Source: Paguma larvata (lineage: Eukaryota > Chordata > Mammalia > Carnivora > Viverridae). From it: a DNA stretch of 64,000 nucleotides. The translations under genes and the position numbers were made by a program. Shown piece after piece: positions 37,961 through 48,399 of the stretch (the first letter of the stretch is position 1; each line of letters starts with the position of its first letter). Location of the stretch: the NCBI GenBank assembly GCA_030068075.1, contig CM057825.1, forward strand, positions 84,163,623-84,227,622, given 5' to 3'. The notes under the pieces are model-generated. The model was not told where the DNA came from. It did no database searches and was given only the letters and a program-made list of their open reading frames with translations.

Positions 37961-37991
37961 GTTTTTTTTTCTTCTGCCTTCGATTCTGCAG
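37961..37991 (+). promoter_or_regulatory. Alternative acceptor and optional 31-nt exon extension
   Basis: TTTTATGCAG at 37951-37960 is a second AG upstream of the preferred acceptor. The 31 nt between them read VFFSSAFDSA in phase 0 and stay open into the exon. The upstream site has a poor pyrimidine tract, while the downstream one is strong, so normal use of the latter is favoured. Confidence 0.35.
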
Positions 37992-38110
37992 TTCTTAAAG
38001 GGAAATGCGGAAGCGGTGGTGTGTCGCAACTGCTATTAGAGAAGTCCAAGGACAAGGAGAGCCACATGGTGATCAGCCGCGGCAGTCCCCACATACAGCG
38101 TGATTATGTT
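37992..38110 (+). CDS. Internal coding exon (119 nt, 39 codons)
   Basis: The acceptor is a T-rich tract followed by GATTCTGCAG ending at 37991; the donor is GATTATGTT followed by GTAAGA at 38111. The exon starts with TT, completing the Val codon opened by the 37-nt exon, and then reads 39 codons. The peptide begins LKGKCGSGGVSQLLLEKSKD and ends SRGSPHIQRDYV. A Gly/Ser-rich turn, a leucine-rich helix and a charged Lys/Glu stretch follow one another. Local CpG content (CGGAAGCGG, GCCGCGGCA) is higher than in the flanking intron, as often seen in coding exons. A second AG at 37960 could act as an alternative acceptor and is also open in frame. Confidence 0.8.
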
Positions 38111-38561
38111 GTAAGACTGTTTGATGCAGTCGTATGTTTGATCAGTTTCAAGAGATGAATATCACTTCACTTCAAACAATATGATACAGTCTCATTGTAT
38201 GGAATTATGGCTGCTGTCAATCAGCATATGGCATAACCCTTAAAGTGCCATCTTTGGGGAATGTCATAAAAATGATTGCAACACTTGCATTAATTAGTAA
38301 GTTTTTACACGAAAACCAAGCGTAACCTGTTAAGACAATTTGTCTGCTGTATCTCTGTTCATTTTTGTTATCATAAAAACATGTATGTAACCCCTACGTG
38401 CATATGCTCAGCTTATTAGCTCAACTTATTAGAACAGCCGTACTAATAACAATGATATCATAAGAATGAATCCCCCATTCCCTTGTGGATGAGTAAGCTA
38501 TGTTTTCTATATTTTGTTTAATGGTCCCCAAATATACCCCTAACTTGGACCAACTGTTCTC

Positions 38562-38781
38562 TTTTTTTTTTTCAAAATTTATTTATTTATTCTTGAGAGA
38601 GAGAAAGAGAGAGAGAATGAGAGGGGAGGGGCAGAAAGAGAGGGAGACAGAGAATCCCAAGCAGGCTCTGCACTGTCAGCACAGAGGCCGATGCAGGGCT
38701 CGAACTCACAATGAGATCATGACCTGAGCTGAAATTAAGAGTCAGATGCCTAAATGACTGAGCCCCCCAGATAGATGCCCC
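38562..38781 (-). mobile_element. CAN-SINE, minus orientation, diverged head
   Basis: TTTATTTATTTATTCTTGAG tail, GA-rich tract, CTGTCAGCACAGAGGCCG body, and a damaged head (TGACTGAGCCCCCCAGATAG). Confidence 0.92.
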
Positions 38782-39384
38782 TTAAGTCAACTATCCTATC
38801 AAAATGAGGGGTGGGTGCAAAGTAAGGGCAAACATTAAATTACCACTAGGTCTATATTCTTCAGAAAACAAACTTAAAATTTCAGCTTGACCAATGATAA
38901 ATAAATGGACAAATAAATAAATGATAAATAAATGCAGATTCAGAGTCTTTTGAATGTCATTAATTTCATTTTGTCAATGTTAGTTGTTAGATACAGCATT
39001 TTAAGGGAATAAGAATTATGATCTTTTTTTTTACATTAGCTATGGAATATTTTCCCTCTTGCTTGAGGTTGTGTTTCTTCATTATCAATTATTATCTTTG
39101 TCTTAGGTTTTGCCATCATCACCCAGTCATACCTATTTCAATTTTCCCCAGTGTATATATAATTGGAAGGATTACTGCTTTGACATAGTACATATTAATT
39201 TGACCTGGGACTTAACACACTTTCTCAAGGCAGCTAATACCCCCCAGGTTCAACTGTGTTTATTGACAATGCGTATATCACTGGGGTATTAGGAGCCTTT
39301 TTGCAAGGAATTCTTCTCCCACCATGTTTCCTGGGGTTCTCCTTTCTACTTTCCCCCAGTGTCCTCTACTGCCATCAACTGAGA

Positions 39385-39940
39385 AATCACTTGTGGCTGA
39401 CTTCTAAGATGGCTTCCAATGATCCCAGCCTCCCAGTATTCCCAATATTGTCTAATCCTCTCTCCCTCTGAGTATGGGCTGAAGCTAGTAACTTGCTTGT
39501 AATGAAAGAATATGACTAAAGTTACTAGATGTCACTTCTATGATTAGGTTATAAAGACTATGACTTCTGTCATAATGGCTTCCTTGCTGGTTTCGATGGA
39601 CCATACTTTTGTGTTGAAGAGCCCCACATGGCAGAGAACTGAGAGTAGCCTCTGGCCAGCAGCCAGTAGGGAACTGAAACTCTCATTGCCATAGCCAGTG
39701 AGGAACTAAGTCCAGCCAGTTACTAATGTGAGCTTGGAAGTGGATCCCGCCTTGGCTACACCTTGATATGACCATGGTACCAGATAACATCTATACTGCA
39801 AGACCCTGAAACAAAAGATCCTTGAGGCTGTACCCAGATTCCAAGCACATAGAAACTGTGAGACAGTAAATGTGTGAGGTTTTAAACCACTGAACTTTGG
39901 GTTTATTTGTTTATGTCACAATAGACAACCAACACAACTA
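39385..39940 (+). mobile_element. MLT1-type MaLR solo LTR, old
   Basis: It begins GTGGCTGACTTCTAAGATGG and ends GGTTTTAAACCACTGAAC, TTTGGGTTTATTTGTTTATG and CAATAGACAACCAACAC, which is MLT1-like order. It lies inside the 2.2-kb intron between two coding exons. Confidence 0.6.
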
Positions 39941-40317
39941 CTATCTGATAGTGAACAGTATGTTAGGTAGCTCACTATATTCCTTTTGTGGTGACTGGTA
40001 AAACAGTAAGGCTGGAGATCTTTACATTTTTGCCTTCCAAATACAGACAGTTTCATACCCAGGGGCAGGCTACATGAAAGTCTAAGTCCAGAAAGAAACA
40101 CGTGACGTCTTTAGGACCTTTTCACAAAGATCCTTCTATTCTTCATGGGTAAGAGATACTGACTAGTGGTTACTCTTTAGGACAGGATTATAAAAGTGCA
40201 ATTTGTTTTTCCATGACTAGGTTTGACACATATAGAGACTGGGACTATGGAAATATAAAATGGTTTTTATGCTTGTTGCTGATGGTACATTCTGAAACAT
40301 ATCTGTTTGTTTCACAG

Positions 40318-40402
40318 ATTCTTTCTCCTCTCATCACATCATGTCAGCAGCTTGTTGAGTTTGTAGTGGACAATCCCACTGGAGCTTTCCAAACAATTAC
40401 AG
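40318..40402 (+). CDS. Internal coding exon (85 nt, 28 codons plus one base)
   Basis: The acceptor reads ATCTGTTTGTTTCACAG ending at 40317; the donor is ATTACAG followed by GTAACTTG at 40403. The exon starts in phase 0, matching the end of the exon at 37992-38110, and ends with one base (G) of a split codon. The peptide begins ILSPLITSCQQLVEFVVDNP and ends TGAFQTIT. It alternates hydrophobic residues with polar ones as in a buried amphipathic helix followed by a loop. No domain is recognised. Together with the previous exon it gives the clearest coding signal in the window, with both splice sites close to consensus. Confidence 0.87.
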
Positions 40403-41510
40403 GTAACTTGCCTTACTACTGGTAGCAAGGTGATTTGAAGAATGCATCCTAAAACAGGGTTATATATTTTGTGAACTATTTTATTTCCTTAATTATCCAC
40501 ATGACTAGAGGGGAATAGTGATGAAAAATAATTATAGTGGCCAATAATCCAAAGCTTTCTATTTTGAGATTTAATATATAGATTTGATCTTTCCTAAGTG
40601 TGTTTAACTCAGTATTAAGATCTTCTTATTTCCTTGATTCATAGCTACTGCACAGACACAGTTCAGTAAGGTGTTGGATAGAAGAGGAAGTCAATTTGAT
40701 ACTGAACATATTCATGGGTGGGCCATCTGTGATTTATCAAATAATTGATTTATTTCAAAGATCCCTATGTAGCCTAAGATTTAAAACAACAGTAAGGAAA
40801 AAGAAAACAATGAGATTTTTTTCCTTATTAGATTAACAAAGATTTTTTAAATGAGTTCTATCCACTCTAATTTATATGGAAAATGGTTTATACTTACATA
40901 GTTGCTGGGAGTATAAATTGGCACAACCTTTTTAGAGAATAATTCTACCAAAATACTTCAACATTTTAAGCCCATTTCATGAGTCAGAATTTATGCCAAG
41001 AAAATAAATCGGAACTTGAAAAATGTTAAAAGATATTTATTGAATCATTGTTTATAAATAAAAAATTTATTGCAGCTTAGATATCTGTTAATAGAGCTAA
41101 ACATATTATCAGATCTACAAAATAAAAGCTGCCTTAACCAGTTAAAGAGGACACTTGTATCTGTAGAGAGGTATCAGCAATATATTGTTCAATTTTTAAA
41201 GTTAGTCACTGAGCTATATATATATGTATGTATGTATTTGGTTCCAGTTTTGTTTTTAAAAATGTCAGCCTTTAGTATGTGTGGATGAACAACATATACT
41301 AAATCATTAAAGCTGGTGTTCTTTAACAGAGGAATTATTGTGAGATATTTGAATACTGTCCAGGGAGCATACATTATTTATTAGTGAGAAGAGACAGCTC
41401 TTTTCACTTTGAAAAATTCTAGCTACTAATTTTTGCTTTTTCTCCTTTGGTCCCTGAAAAAAATTCAACACATAATCATCTGTTTCATTTTGGTCTCTAA
41501 TTGTTCATCT
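40403..41510. other. Intronic DNA, nothing recognised
   Basis: AT-rich sequence after the exon at 40318-40402. A possible exon at 40649 fails because its frame meets TAA within four codons. Confidence 0.4.
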
Positions 41511-41514
41511 ATTT

Positions 41515-41640
41515 TTTATTCATTCATTAGCTCAGTTAGCATTTATTAAGCACCTAACATGTGTCTTGTGTCCTGTTCACTGAAGTAACAATATGGATCA
41601 GTTCATGAATTTGCGTGTCAGCCCTGCAGGTATTCCATCC
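41515..41640 (+). repeat. MIR or L2 3'-end-like fragment
   Basis: TTCATTCATTAGCTCAGTTAG and CATTTATTAAGCACCTAAC followed by ATGTGTCTTGTGTCCTG follow the familiar text on tissue-wide ancient repeats. It is short and diverged. Confidence 0.45.
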
Positions 41641-41701
41641 ACTACAAAATTATAAATGTCCTAGAACTGCTTCTAGAACACAATTTTAAAATAATCTCTG
41701 T

Positions 41702-41945
41702 GGGGGCGCCTGGGTGGCTCAGTGGGTTAAGTGGCCAGCTCTTGGCTTTTGGCTCAGGTCATGATCTCAAACATGACTTTGATCCCCGCATCAATTTCTG
41801 TGCTGTCAGCACAGAATCTGCTGGGGATTCTCTCTCTCCTCCTCTCTAACCCTCCCCAGCCCATGCTGTCCCTCAAAATAAATAAATAAATATTTTAAAA
41901 ATTAAAAATAAAATTATAAAATAAAGTAAAACAAAACAAAACAGT
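41702..41945 (+). mobile_element. CAN-SINE, first of a tandem pair
   Basis: The head is GGGGGCGCCTGGGTGGCTCAG, the body is shortened, and the tail is AATAAATAAATAAATATTTT followed by AAAACAAAACAAAACAG. Confidence 0.93.
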
Positions 41946-41952
41946 CTCTTTA

Positions 41953-42103
41953 GGGGCTCCTGAGTGGCTCAGTCGGTTAAGTCTCTGACTCTCCATCTCA
42001 GCTCAGGTCCTGATCTCAGGGTCATGAGTTCAAGCCCCATTTTGGGCTCTATACTGGGTGTGAAGCCTACTTAAAAATTTTTTTAAAAATAAAATAAGAT
42101 AAA
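41953..42103 (+). mobile_element. Older CAN-SINE subtype, second of the pair
   Basis: AGGGGCTCCTGAGTGGCTCAG head, then GGGTCATGAGTTCAAGCCCC and TATACTGGGTGTGAAGCC, without the CT-rich block. This is an older carnivore subtype. Flanks AAAATAATCTCT (41688), AAAACAGTCTCTTTA (41937) and AAAATAATCTTTTTA (42101) suggest reuse of one insertion site. Confidence 0.88.
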
Positions 42104-42109
42104 ATAATC

Positions 42110-43205
42110 TTTTTAATGTCTAAGATCTTGCTGATGATGTCCCAAGGTTTCAAAGAACACCTTTACATTCAATTTATTTATTGCTAGTGTAGTGATTTTT
42201 GAACTTTTGAAATTCAGTATTTGTGTTCAAATACTAGAATATGCATTGGAATGGATTTTAAAATTCAAAGCCCACTAAAGAAGTAAGCAATAACTTCAGG
42301 AATATTAAGGTCTTAGTATGTTTATAGAAGTATCCAAATATCCAATTGGGATAAGCTAGTCACACAGTTCCCACTAAGCATGGAGTCAGTGTTGGAGCAG
42401 AATATCTATGCTCTAATTAAACACCTCATAGGTTAACTATATTGATATGAGCACATATGTCATCCATATGGAATATATACATAAATATACTCACACAATG
42501 CATACTCAAATGTATATATTTGGGAATCAAAGATTTAACAACTATGTGCACCCTTCTTTATTGATTTGACTTTTTTTTTAATATATCACAAATGGCAAAC
42601 TGCATGGTAGAGGACCTATGCGAGTCAACATTCCATCAAGACAGACATTGATAGGAGCTCATTGAATAGCTTTAAGTGGACCAATGTCTGATGACTCACC
42701 TGTGCAGGTGTGGGTGTTGGCTCAGAGTTTCAGTGGTGACTCTGTGAGGATACAGGATCGTCAAAAATGTAAATTTGTTTGTTTTCAATAGAGCCAATTG
42801 AGATCTTTATTCATATATAGTTTTTTAAGGGACTGCTGGTACTTGGTAAAAAAAAAAAAAAACTCATTGGGATGGTTCATTCAAGGAATACTTGACCCTT
42901 TTCCAAACTTTTTATACCTTTCCCACAGAAAGTCCCAGAGACATGAGCTGCCATTCTCCTTTTTTCATTTTCCTATCATTAATCAGAATACACACTGAGA
43001 GAAGAACAGAGATGAAGGGAAGAAGTAAAAGAAGATATGAGTAAAGAAGATGAGAGAAAATGCAGATAAAAAATTGAATATGCGTATACAAGCCATAGTT
43101 TCTCCATCTATCCATATGAGAATTTCAGGATATTTGCTGTCGATAATGGGCACACTTGGGAAAGAGTTCTTGGAAGAAATACAGCTGTGTATGACCTGAG
43201 TGTTG
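42110..43205. other. Intronic DNA, nothing recognised
   Basis: AT-rich. CTTTCCCACAG at 42928 is a good acceptor and opens a frame of about 38 codons, but no donor follows it, so it is not called. Confidence 0.35.
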
Positions 43206-43211
43206 AAAACC

Positions 43212-43565
43212 AGACAACAGGCCCAAGATGGAGTCATTTATACTAAGCCTACGTCCCCAAACTGAGACTTAATTATAGTTTTGGCACTTCCAGAAGTGGA
43301 ATCTTAAACCGGTAAGTTAAGGATCCCCTGATAGCACTAGATAGGCCCCTGCTATCCCCTAAAGGGAAGTGACCTAGTAATAACCAACCCCCTTTTTTGT
43401 CTAGTATCAGTTCCTGCTCCTGCTCCCTTCAGCCTGCAAAAGTCTGTCATTTTTGTACAGCTCCTCAGAGCTCCTTTCTATCTGCTAGATTAGATGCTGC
43501 CCCTATTTGAATCGATTGTTAATCAAATAAACTCTTAATGTTAATAAACTTCAGTTTATCTTTAA
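43212..43565 (+). mobile_element. Solo LTR, family not assigned
   Basis: It runs from GACAACAGGCCCAAGATGGA through TTTTGTACAGCTCCTCAGAG and CCTTTCTATCTGCTAGATTAG to a polyadenylation-like AATCAAATAAACTC. A second, partial copy at 54573 shares the 5' part. Confidence 0.65.
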
Positions 43566-43569
43566 ACTT

Positions 43570-45540
43570 AAGCTATAATTACCTTCTGGGAGCTGTGAGA
43601 CATGGCTCAGTTGAAGCATTTCTAAGCTTGACCCTGGGAGCTAAAGGTACTAGTCCGAGTCTTCTCTAAACGGCTGTGCAATAAAGAGCACATTATTTGT
43701 CCTACCAGTGTACTTCAGTATCCCTATTTATTAAAAACACAAAGGAAAACAACGCCTAACCCACCCATCCCACATACTTGATGTGAAAATATGAGACACA
43801 TTGGGTACAAAGTGCTTTGAAGATTCAAAATTGTAAAATTCAGACACTAAAACCAAATAAAGATTTTTTGGGGGGGTGGTTGTTGACTGAGCAAAATATT
43901 TCCACTAAACCATTAATAGATGAGTTCAGTTAATAAAAGTGTGTGACTTGTGAAGAAATGGATTAGTATTAATTATAAAAATTATATTATAATTAATGCA
44001 CCCATTAATGATCTACCAATCAATATCAATTGAAGGTTTATTATTTTAAGGAGAATGGGCAATTAGCAGTTTGACACCATGAAAAAGAGATAACCAACTG
44101 ACTGATGGGTCCCCATCAAGTTTAATTTTAACTTGTTTTAAAAGTATCTTCTTTAGGAGTGAATTTAAATGCCCTTCGCTCTTTCTCTTTTCAGAAAATG
44201 AATATGTATGTTGTTTAAAATCATATCTGAATGACAAAGAATGAAGTCTGGCGTACGTAAGAAGAAATGAGCACATCTTCTAAATGGGCTCGATGGTATG
44301 GTATAAGTGATATTCTCTCGCAAAGTAATATAACGGATTGCTCTTTAAATTAAGTGAATTTGTGTGTCCGCTTTCTCTTGATGGAATCAGTTTTGATACA
44401 CTCTTTGTTCGTGCTGTTACGGGGCTTCAGTCTAAGGGTTCTTTGTGTTAACTTTTTAAAGTTACATTACAAAGAGGTTTTAAGATTTCCCAACAGGCTT
44501 CTATTTAACCAAAGCTTTTGATCTCAAACCTGCTGGGACCTAGTGAAATCCTTACCAATTCTCCAGTAACTCCTCACTATTGGAATTTGAAAAGACCCAC
44601 CTGAAGGATTGAACTCCCGGTATGGTTTCAGCCATCCTTCAGATCACTCTATTTAAGCAGACAGCAAGGGGGTCTCGTGCACCCTTTGTGATCTGCTAAA
44701 CAGCCTAAGGTGTCCTTTGCATAAGTTGTACTCCTAAGGAAATAAAACATCAGGAGGACACAGACCTATATTCCTTATTTCCTGCTATCTTCAGTTAAAA
44801 GAGGATTACAGGGGGTCTGCTTAACATCTTTTGCTACCTAAATACCTTTTGGACATGGGAAGTCAATAAAAGAACTTCCATTGCATCCATTACCCTACTA
44901 CAGTGCATAACAAATTAGATTTAAAAGGCTACTTTTTCCCCCTTACAGCTACTTCCTTCATTTTCTTTAAAATTTCAATTTAGTGTCGAGTGACAGAATA
45001 TTCTGTAATATAGTTTAAAACTCTACAATGCCGATTATGCTAACGGAGCATTATTTCTAAAGAATTAGGCTTTATTATTGTAGACAAATTATAGTTTAAG
45101 AGATAAGATAGACAATTGATTATGTTTAAAGTATATTAAATATGAAACTAGATAAAGTAAGTATTGTTTTTGAATAACTCTTCTTTAAATATACATGTGC
45201 ATTCATTTTTTATTTGGCCCCCAATTCCCATTTTTAGAAAGGAAAATTCAACTGCATTAGAAGTATCAGTGTCATCTATTAACCTATTTTGAGAAAGAGT
45301 GAAATAAAATTCTCCTTTGTAATATTCAAGCATTTTTATTTATTTCATTTAAAAACTCCATTGTGCAGAAGTTCTAGGGCATGTAAACAATGAGGGTGGA
45401 AACAAAACTTTGTAAGAACACAGTATTTGCTGCTGTATACATGAACAGGTTTCCTCATGGGAAACTTCTTCTATGTGACTGTCTTTACCTTTCTATTAAT
45501 GTGATGCAAAACCTCTTCATTATTTAAAACAAATTTTTTT
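43570..45540. other. Intronic DNA, nothing recognised
   Basis: AT-rich, without clear repeats. The acceptor-like TTCCCCCTTACAG at 44947 is in a usable phase but meets TAG after about 11 codons. Confidence 0.35.
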
Positions 45541-45544
45541 TTGG

Positions 45545-46250
45545 CTTGAAAGGGAACAAAGTATGGGACCCTAAAATATGCCACTTTGGCAAGTGGATTA
45601 TTTTGAGCAGAAGGTGATCAAGATCCAGCAGACTAAAGAACTTTTTCCTCTCCTTTGACTCCCCTAAATAATTTAGATAGGAGCCTTGCTCCAGAAAGAA
45701 AGCTATTAGCAGAGATAACTTTTATCTGAATGACCTATCTGTATGGCAGAACAAACATCTACGTACCAAATATCTGCTTTTCTTGTTGCCTCGCGAATTA
45801 CCCCCCTTCCCTTTAAAGACGAGGCTCCTCTTATTCCTTAGCTCAGAATGGCATATAAGCCTCAACCGTTTGACTTGCCCTTGGGTCTTATATTTTTATG
45901 GGGCTCCTGTACATATGTAATTCAATTTGTTTTTCTCTTGTTCATCTGTCTTATGTCAATTTAATTATTAGACCAGCCATGGGGCTCCTGGATGGCTCAG
46001 TCAGTTAAGCATCCGACTCTTGATTTCAGCTCAGGTCATGATCTCATAGTTCATGACATTGAGCCCCATGTTGGGCTCCGCGCCAATAGTGCAGAGCCTA
46101 CTTGGGATTCCCTCTCTCCCTCTCTCTGCTCCTCCCCTGCTCTCTTGCTCTCTCTCTCAAATTAAATAAATTAACTTTAAAAAAAAGTTATTAGACCAGC
46201 CAAAGAACCTAGAAAAGTAGAGAAAAAATTTCTCCTCCTTAATAGACTTT
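45545..46250 (+). mobile_element. Solo LTR split by a SINE
   Basis: TGAAAGGGAACAAAGTATGG, GCCACTTTGGCAAGTGGATT and CAGAATGGCATATAAGCCTC, then GTCTTATGTCAATTTAATTA, follow a retroviral LTR type. After the SINE the text resumes with GACCAGCCAAAGAACCTAGA and AATTTCTCCTCC. ATATAAG near 45853 is TATA-like. The family is uncertain. Confidence 0.65.
45980..46187 (+). mobile_element. CAN-SINE nested in LTR, 15-bp target duplication
   Basis: The head is TGGGGCTCCTGGATGGCTCAG and the tail AAATTAAATAAATTAAC. A perfect 15-bp TTATTAGACCAGCCA flanks it at 45965-45979 and 46188-46202. Removing one copy restores a continuous LTR. Confidence 0.97.
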
Positions 46251-46838
46251 ATCTGATAAAGAGAAATTTACTTACTCTTATGTTGTCTTTGTATCAGATG
46301 TTATTATCCCTGACAAAGCCTCAAATTAGCTTTATGCCAAAGAACTAGAAATAATTATATAAGTATTTCCAGACACTGTTAAATATTTGCTATTCAGTGC
46401 TCACCGTTTGAAGGAATAGTCTCTCCTGCTACCACATAACATTTATTACTAAACATTAAAGGTGACTGGTGTCAAGATGATTTCCCCCTCTTTGAGATCT
46501 GATTAACTACAGAAAGTCGCTTGGAATGATCTCCATTCTGAATATGTGGTAGGGTTGTCAACTGATGGGTTCGATTTGGGTTTCAGAAACGTGACCATAC
46601 TTGGAGAAGATGACATCATCATTCCATATCTCAGCTCATTAATTTCCATAAACGTTTGTTACATATCTGATTGTTAGGTATTTATGAGTAGTCGCCTGAT
46701 GGAATATCATTTTCAGCAGTTCCTAGTAATTTATTATCATAGTAAAAGTTCATAGTTAAAATAGATAAGATGCTATGAATTCTTCTTCTAGGGAAAGAGG
46801 ACTCGAAGTCTTGTAGAAATGTAAGCATAGCAGAATTA
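46250..46838. other. Intronic DNA, nothing recognised
   Basis: AT-rich unique sequence between the LTR and the next SINE. Confidence 0.35.
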
Positions 46839-46853
46839 CAGAAAATGGTTTCT

Positions 46854-47075
46854 TTTTTTTTAATTTTTTTTAATGTTTATTTTATTTCTGAGACAGAGAG
46901 AGACAGAGCATGAGTGGGGGAGGGGCAGAGAGAGAGGGAGACACAGAATGTGAAGCAGGCTCCAGGCTCTGAGCTGTCAGCACAGAGCCCGACACGGGGC
47001 TCAAACTCACAGACCGTGAGATCATGACCTGAGCCGAAGTCGGATGCTCAACCGACTGAGCCGCCCAGGCGCCCC
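46854..47075 (-). mobile_element. CAN-SINE, minus, 15-bp target duplication, near-consensus
   Basis: The head is almost consensus (GAGCCGCCCAGGCGCCCC, inverted). Exact CAGAAAATGGTTTCT flanks lie at 46839-46853 and 47076-47090. It is one of the youngest-looking copies here. Confidence 0.97.
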
Positions 47076-47469
47076 CAGAAAATGGTTTCTGATTTTTATG
47101 GATAATATAAGTGTTAACTTATTATATGTCATGTTATGGCAATCCCCAGCTTGCTTGGAAAAAAAAAAAAAAAACAACTGTGCATTTTTATGTACGGGGA
47201 AAAGATTTAACAAAGTATTTCCCCTAATCCCAAATTTACTCTATTTTACTCTGATCTATAGCATAAATAGTTTTGGAGATAGTTACTCTGCCATATCTAT
47301 CAGTTGAAAAAAGGTGCATCACCCATGATCAAGAAATTATACTTCCAAAAATTTGGCCTTTAGGAATGCTTACAACATTGGCACAGCTGTAGTGAGAAGG
47401 ATGTTCACTATTGCATCACACGTGAAAATAAAAACTGCAGTCAATCTAAATGTCTGTCAACATGACACT

Positions 47470-47715
47470 GCTAACAACACGTCCCTCGTCCCCGGCAGCA
47501 GCATGGTCATAGTTGCTGGCCTACCAAGTGCTAAGCAGCAGCTCTTTTTTCCACACAGAAACTATTTTCAGGTAGATGTTGTTATTATCACATTTTATGG
47601 GTTTAGGAAGTGAAGTACAGAGGAATTAAGTAAGGTGTCAAAATCACAGAATTACTAATGGTAGAACTAGAATTCAGACCCAACCAAGCCATTTGGTTGC
47701 AGAGCCCATAAATCC
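47470..47715 (+). repeat. MIR element
   Basis: GTTGTTATTATCACATTTTA, AAGTGAAGTACAGAGGAATT, AAATCACAGAATTACTAATG and GGTAGAACTAGAATTCAGAC keep the order of MIR core and 3' region. Confidence 0.75.
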
Positions 47716-47768
47716 CTTACTATAATGCTTATACGTATTCGAAGAATGAGATAGGTTTTTATTATTAT

Positions 47769-47985
47769 TCTTTTGTTAATGTTTATTTTTGAGACAGAGA
47801 CAGAGAGACAGAGGATAAGGAAGGGCGGGGGAGGGGCAGAGAGAGGGAGACACAGAACTGGAAACAGGCTCCAGACTCCACACTGGCAGCACAGAGCCTG
47901 AGGCAGCCCTCCCGCTCACAAACTGCGAGGTCATGACCTGAGTTGAAGTCGGATGCTTAACCGACTGAGCCACCCAGGAGCGCCT
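47769..47985 (-). mobile_element. CAN-SINE, minus orientation
   Basis: GTTAATGTTTATTTTTGAGAC tail side, GGGGAGGGGCAGAGAGAGGG body, and GAGCCACCCAGGAGCGCC head. It is followed directly by a (GTTTT)n run (47986-48011). Confidence 0.94.
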
Positions 47986-48239
47986 GTTTTGTTTTGTTTT
48001 GTTTTGTTTTTAAGGAATGAGACAGTTTTCGACATCCGGAAAGAGACGAGATGTCTAAGAAATATTAAATATAGTTTTAAAAAATGAAATCACCAAGAGG
48101 AATTATAGTATGCTATCATTTGGGTAAAAATTATATCCATGTACATTAGACTATGGAGAGAAAAGTTTGAAGGAATATTCACCAGGCTGGTGGGTAAGAG
48201 TTTCTGCAGGACTCTTAGTTTCTACCTTATATATTTTTG

Positions 48240-48272
48240 TAGTGTTTAGACTATATATATATAGTAGTGTAT

Positions 48273-48318
<46 letters not shown>

Positions 48319-48395
48319 TATACATATGTATATATATATATATTTGTAGTGTATAGACTATATATTTTTGTAGTGTTTAGACTATATATATGGTA
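48240..48395 (+). repeat. AT-rich compound minisatellite and microsatellite
   Basis: (TA)n and (CA)n tracts are interleaved with repeats of GTAGTGTTTAGACTATATAT or GTAGTGTATAGACTATATAT. At least four copies of the TAGACTATATA unit surround an AT palindrome, so length instability is likely. Confidence 0.9.
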
Positions 48396-48399
48396 AACA

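Noticed and set aside
40649..40662. Possible exon after TACTGCACAG
   Set aside because: Continuing the frame of the previous exon meets TAA within four codons.
44948..44983. Acceptor-like TTCCCCCTTACAG with open frame
   Set aside because: In the required phase it meets TAG after about 11 codons, and no donor precedes it.
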